Made by a program: the position numbers and the translations under genes. Positions 33,637 through 38,122 of a DNA stretch of 38,122 nucleotides are shown here, in pieces. Each line of letters opens with the position of its first letter. Position 1 is the first letter of the stretch. The DNA is from a virus, in the IMG/VR virus record IMGVR_UViG_3300025759_000244, positions 1 through 38,122 of that record; one strand, 5' to 3'. Under the pieces are notes generated by a model. That model had not been told where the DNA came from and made no database searches. It saw only the letters and a program-made list of their open reading frames with translations.

Positions 33637-34491
33637 TTATTTTAATCGTTTTTCTACGTTTTTAAATACCTCTACACCTTCATCTGTTTTAAACCAAGCA
33701 GCTAGCGCTGAATATGGGTTTTCATCAAATGGAATTGTAAACAGCTTTCTTCCGGTTGAGCTCCAAGAAAAACTTCTTTGATCTTGTGCTAACTTTATGA
33801 ATCCTTGCTCAACAGCTCTAATTCCAATATTACGTAGTTGAACATTATCGTCTTTAGCTAACGATATAAAGGTTTCGGGGTTTCTTCTAGCGTATATTAA
33901 AGCATCTCTCTTTAGTTCTTTAGATGTCATACTAGATACTTTATTACCAAATTCTACACGTAGTATTGCTTCTAGCATATCAACATCAAGTTCTCTAGCT
34001 AGGTTTAACGCATCAATCTCTAACTCTATGTCTTCCAAATCGAAACCAGCGTTTTCAACTGCATCGAATTCATAGTATAGTTTATCTTTTAATGGATGAT
34101 ATAAAGAGAGTAGTTTTTGTAAGTTCTGTTTTACTGCAGGAACTGTTAGCGAACCATTTCTAAAAATAATATGATCTAGTGTTACTGGTCCTTCTTGTTC
34201 GTCTACAAACGGACTTGGTTGGTTAGTTGCATACCTCAGTTCTCTTTGGTGACCTTTATCTGGGTCAAACCAAAGCAAACTTCTTTTTGTAGAATGCTTA
34301 CCAGGTATTGTGGTTATGATTGGTCTTTTACTACCTAAAGTATAATAGGTTCTATCCTTTATTTCCCACTCTGGTTTTTTATTTTCTCCTGCTATAATCG
34401 TAGGAGCATCTTCTTTCTGCATGATAGCAGGTTCTTTTTTGCTTGATTGTGCTGTCGTTTTTGGCTTAGCACTTGTTTTCTTTGTTGTCAT
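33637..34491 (-). CDS. Conserved virion-module protein, unknown function
   Basis: 284 aa. Residues 1-40 are Lys/Ser/Thr-rich and disordered. The core begins WEIKDRTYYTLGSKRPIITT then LLWFDPDKGHQRELRYATNQ and SPFVDEQEGPVTLDHIIFRNG. The second half is helical (LYARRNPETFISLAKDDNV.. with SMTSKELKRDALIYARR). It lies just downstream of the capsid gene, separated by the UUCG hairpin. Possible roles include capsid decoration, head completion or assembly; no motif decides. Confidence 0.5.
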   Translation of the reverse strand: MTTKKTSAKPKTTAQSSKKEPAIMQKEDAPTIIAGENKKPEWEIKDRTYYTLGSKRPIITTIPGKHSTKRSLLWFDPDKGHQRELRYATNQPSPFVDEQEGPVTLDHIIFRNGSLTVPAVKQNLQKLLSLYHPLKDKLYYEFDAVENAGFDLEDIELEIDALNLARELDVDMLEAILRVEFGNKVSSMTSKELKRDALIYARRNPETFISLAKDDNVQLRNIGIRAVEQGFIKLAQDQRSFSWSSTGRKLFTIPFDENPYSALAAWFKTDEGVEVFKNVEKRLK

Positions 34492-34526
34492 GATATAATA
34501 AAATTAAAAAGTTTAAAATAGGGTGG

Positions 34527-34546
34527 TAGGGCTCCGAAGAGCCCTA
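34527..34546 (-). terminator. UUCG-tetraloop terminator after the capsid gene
   Basis: On the minus strand TAGGGCTC-TTCG-GAGCCCTA gives an 8-bp perfect stem capped by the very stable c(UUCG)g tetraloop, 27 bases after the capsid stop. Downstream the transcript is U-rich (CCACCCTATTTTAAACTTTTT), though the U-run is not immediate. It probably raises capsid mRNA relative to downstream genes. Confidence 0.8.
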
Positions 34547-34573
34547 AACCCTTAGTAGTGTTAAGCTTAGTTA

Positions 34574-36013
34574 TTAACTAGCTGTATCCTTTAGTAATAC
34601 AAAGTTGTTAGCTCCTTGAACGCATAAACATCTTTCAGAAAGCATGTTAACATTCATTTCATCAACATCAGAAGTGTAGTTACCTCCAACTGAGCCAGTA
34701 ATCCAAGACTTCATTCTTCTATCGTCAGCTTCAGAAGCTCTGTATCTAACGTGTAAGAAAGGTCTAGAAATATTCTTACCTAGTGTTTGATCGTAAACAG
34801 TAGAAGTTCCAGCTGGAACAATAACACCATCAAGATCATCTGTAAGTCCTCTAGTAGCAGCATCGTTAAGGTATTTCCAGTCGGTTTTGTAGAAGTCATA
34901 AGAACCTCTTCTGAAACCCGAAAAACCTAAGTTAAGAGCCATATCTTCAGAGTTGTTAAACACACCATATGAAGTGCCACCAGTTCCATAAGAATTAGCT
35001 CTTGCTAGCATGTTGTCAATAGCCAAAGAAGTATCGCGATCTAAGAACATCATGTTCTCTTCAATAGCTCCTTGTTTGTCTAATTCTGCTAATATAACAT
35101 CAAATTCAGCTAAACCAGTAAGACCAGTTGCATTGTCAAAGTCGTGATCATTGAACACTAACCCTCTACTTTCGATGGCAGCAAAAAGACCTTCAGTACC
35201 TCTAACTGTATCAGAGTTAGCATCTGTGATAGCTGTAGTTGCTGTAACTTTTTCAGATTCTACCATTGACATTTCAAGATAGTCTTCAAAACGCAATCTA
35301 GCTTCATGCTCAGACTTTAAGTACCATAGGTAGCCAGAAGCACCGTTTTCACTAGTAACTTCAACCCAACCAATTTGAGAGGCGTCAGAACCAGATACGC
35401 TATACTTGTCCTTTAGTATGATAGGACTGTTTGAGAATTTCTGAAATCCAGCGTCTACTGAACCAGTCATTCCTGCAGTACCTTTACCAAACTCAGAACC
35501 GTATACAAATACTTTAAGATCTGGGTTTGTAACAGCTGCAGCAAAAGATGCTGGCCACGTGTCTGAATCAAGCGGGTAAGCTTCGATTGAGTCAGTAGTA
35601 ACGGATTTAACAAAAGCTCGAACAGTAACAAATCCATTAGCAACAATGATAGTTTGGTTAGCTCTAATAGCGTGACCAGTAATATTAATTGTGTTATCAG
35701 CTAATGTAGCAGTAAAAGGAGTTGCAGATACTGTAGCAATTTTTGCGTTGTCATAAGCAATGTGAAGACGACCTTGTTCGCTCCATACTACTTCATCAGA
35801 AGCCATTGGCATTTCAGCACCAACCATACGTAAGAAAGAAGAGATAGATCTATTTCCATATCTTTCCACTTCTTTTTCATATACTTCTGGTAAGAACTGT
35901 TTTGTAAAATTAAAATCGTTGCTACCTATAGCAAGGTAGTTTCCATTGAATAACGATTTAGTCGGTGCAGGAGTTAAACCTGCGGGGAATGCTCCCCCTG
36001 TTGCAAAACTCAT
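34574..36013 (-). CDS. Major capsid protein
   Basis: 479 aa, the usual size of HK97-fold capsid proteins. The N-terminus MSFATGGAFPAGLTPAPTKS leads to YLAIGSNDFNFTKQFLPEVY and a long helix-like stretch. GYLWYLKSEHEARLRFEDYL is typical of marine podovirus capsids. Residues about 90-155 are beta-rich and Thr-rich (VSATPFTATLADNTINITGH..), which could be an inserted domain. The gene follows the acidic scaffold-like gene by 21 bases and is followed by a strong terminator, as expected for the most highly expressed protein. Confidence 0.82.
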   Translation of the reverse strand: MSFATGGAFPAGLTPAPTKSLFNGNYLAIGSNDFNFTKQFLPEVYEKEVERYGNRSISSFLRMVGAEMPMASDEVVWSEQGRLHIAYDNAKIATVSATPFTATLADNTINITGHAIRANQTIIVANGFVTVRAFVKSVTTDSIEAYPLDSDTWPASFAAAVTNPDLKVFVYGSEFGKGTAGMTGSVDAGFQKFSNSPIILKDKYSVSGSDASQIGWVEVTSENGASGYLWYLKSEHEARLRFEDYLEMSMVESEKVTATTAITDANSDTVRGTEGLFAAIESRGLVFNDHDFDNATGLTGLAEFDVILAELDKQGAIEENMMFLDRDTSLAIDNMLARANSYGTGGTSYGVFNNSEDMALNLGFSGFRRGSYDFYKTDWKYLNDAATRGLTDDLDGVIVPAGTSTVYDQTLGKNISRPFLHVRYRASEADDRRMKSWITGSVGGNYTSDVDEMNVNMLSERCLCVQGANNFVLLKDTAS

Positions 36014-36034
36014 AGTTTTTTAATTTTTAAATTT

Positions 36035-37237
<1,203 letters not shown>

Positions 37238-37268
37238 AATAAAATATTATAAAATTAAATAATTGTTG

Positions 37269-38122
37269 TTATCTTGGATCAAAGGCATTTAACCCAAATC
37301 CACCACCCATTATATCATTACCTGATGACTCGAAGTTTTTAGGCGGGGTTTCTTTTTTTCTTTGATCTATTAATTCAGACTGTTGTGTGGCCTGTATTTT
37401 TGTTCTTTCGTCTTTTCTGTCTTCCTTTTGGCTCTCTCGTTCTTTAAGAATTTCAGTTTCCATTTGTTTTAACTGCATGTTAAGTTGAAACTCATAGCTC
37501 ATCAACTCTTTCTTTAACGCGGCCTCTTGTTGCATTTTTTGCATTTCAAGTTGAGCAGAACCTTTTTCAACCATCATCTTACTTTGAGACAATACTTGTT
37601 GTTTTTGAATTTCTGCTTGTGCTGCAACCTGCTGTGCTTGAGCATTAGCTTGTGATTGCATTTGAATATTTTGCTGACTTATCAGTTGATCTTGTTTGGC
37701 TTTTTTCTTTCTGCGTATCTTAAGTAGCTGATTAGCTAGTTTTACATTTTTTATCTCTCTAATGTCTATAGCGTCTTCAAGCTCTATTCCATTTTTAGAC
37801 AATGCTACCTGAATGTTATTCTCAAGCGTCTGTTTTTCCTCTTCATCTGGAGCTAACTCTATAAAGATACCAAAATCATATAAATGTAAATCTGCCATCT
37901 CTGATAGTGTTGCCACATTATGACCACCTATCTTTTGAATAAAAGCGTCTCTAGTTGGCGAATATTCTATTACATCTGATATTCTAAGCGATATACACTC
38001 TGCTAATTCCGCAGTTAAAAACAAACCACTTTGTAATATATGTCTAGTAGCTGTATTCGAGTTTGCCGCCGCCATTTTTTGTACACCAACTAATGCGTTC
38101 TTGTCTGGAGTACTACCATCAC
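37269..38122 (-). CDS. Portal protein, C-terminal part (5' end outside the window)
   Basis: The frame runs past the ATG at 38075 to the right edge (minus strand, reading ..GSTPDKNALVGVQK before MAAANSNTATRH), so that Met is internal. GLFLTAELAECISLRISDVI, IGGHNVATLSEMADLHLYDF and a helical stretch resemble the distal part of podovirus portals. Residues about 130-240 of the visible part form a Gln-rich coiled coil (QAQQVAAQAEIQKQQVLSQS..), suited to the portal barrel. The end FESSGNDIMGGGFGLNAFDP is a motif I associate with marine phage portals. Followed by scaffold and capsid genes. Confidence 0.68.
   Translation of the reverse strand, partial: DGSTPDKNALVGVQKMAAANSNTATRHILQSGLFLTAELAECISLRISDVIEYSPTRDAFIQKIGGHNVATLSEMADLHLYDFGIFIELAPDEEEKQTLENNIQVALSKNGIELEDAIDIREIKNVKLANQLLKIRRKKKAKQDQLISQQNIQMQSQANAQAQQVAAQAEIQKQQVLSQSKMMVEKGSAQLEMQKMQQEAALKKELMSYEFQLNMQLKQMETEILKERESQKEDRKDERTKIQATQQSELIDQRKKETPPKNFESSGNDIMGGGFGLNAFDPR

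Overview
The window is a 38.1 kb segment of a tailed double-stranded DNA phage genome (Caudoviricetes), most likely a lytic podovirus-type phage of a Bacteroidota host, perhaps a marine flavobacterium. The host call is inference. It rests on A/T-rich DNA, translation starts preceded by A-rich leaders and not by GGAGG-type ribosome binding sites, Bacteroidota-style lipoprotein and signal sequences in the lysis cassette, and structural proteins of a type I associate with marine phage metagenomes. I see no integrase, transposase, CRISPR array, tRNA gene, DNA polymerase, terminase or phage RNA polymerase here. The last genes run off the right edge, so the missing parts may simply lie outside.

Layout. 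About 1-12.2 kb is a plus-strand replication, recombination and nucleotide-metabolism arm. In order it holds a secreted transglycosylase-like protein, a conserved phage protein of unknown role, two small unknowns, an HTH protein overlapping a sigma-70 family factor, an ERF annealing protein with a RecE/Cas4-like nuclease, an SSB-like protein ending in DLPF, a zinc mini-protein, and a T7-type primase-helicase. Then come a thymidylate synthase-fold enzyme with Asp at the position that selects dCMP, a GIY-YIG-like/MazG fusion, a DUF3310-like protein, a second MazG-like protein, a DUF1064/endonuclease I-like resolvase and a class II (B12-dependent) ribonucleotide reductase closed by a strong hairpin. 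One odd small plus-strand gene follows.

From 12.25 kb to the right edge everything is on the minus strand and reads as one late block (transcribed right to left): portal (cut by the edge), scaffold-like acidic protein, major capsid protein, a UUCG-hairpin terminator, a 284-aa virion-type protein, a Cys-rich/Arg-rich protein, a small basic protein, two tail adaptor/ring-type proteins, a 1476-aa tail protein, an 822-aa beta-rich protein, a 123-aa protein, three presumed ejection proteins of 224, 430 and 2714 aa (the last carrying an HExxH metallopeptidase motif and a HAD phosphatase motif), and a four-gene overlapping lysis cassette with an Amidase_3 enzyme. The order portal-scaffold-capsid-adaptor-nozzle-ejection proteins parallels T7.

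The most notable signals are: (1) three copies of a 43-bp imperfect palindrome (1141, 1924, 13554), each in the leader of a gene and one directly in front of the HTH/sigma pair, suggesting a phage-wide control element; (2) the TS-fold enzyme with C146, R166, D169, H207 and Y209 at the same numbers as E. coli ThyA but Asp at 177, predicting dCMP use and possibly modified cytosine; (3) the giant virion protein with peptidase-like and phosphatase-like motifs; (4) the GIY-YIG/MazG fusion with an (AAT)6 seam; (5) a metallothionein-like cysteine cluster on a capsid-module protein; and (6) two small genes whose apparent ATG is out of frame with the body of the gene.
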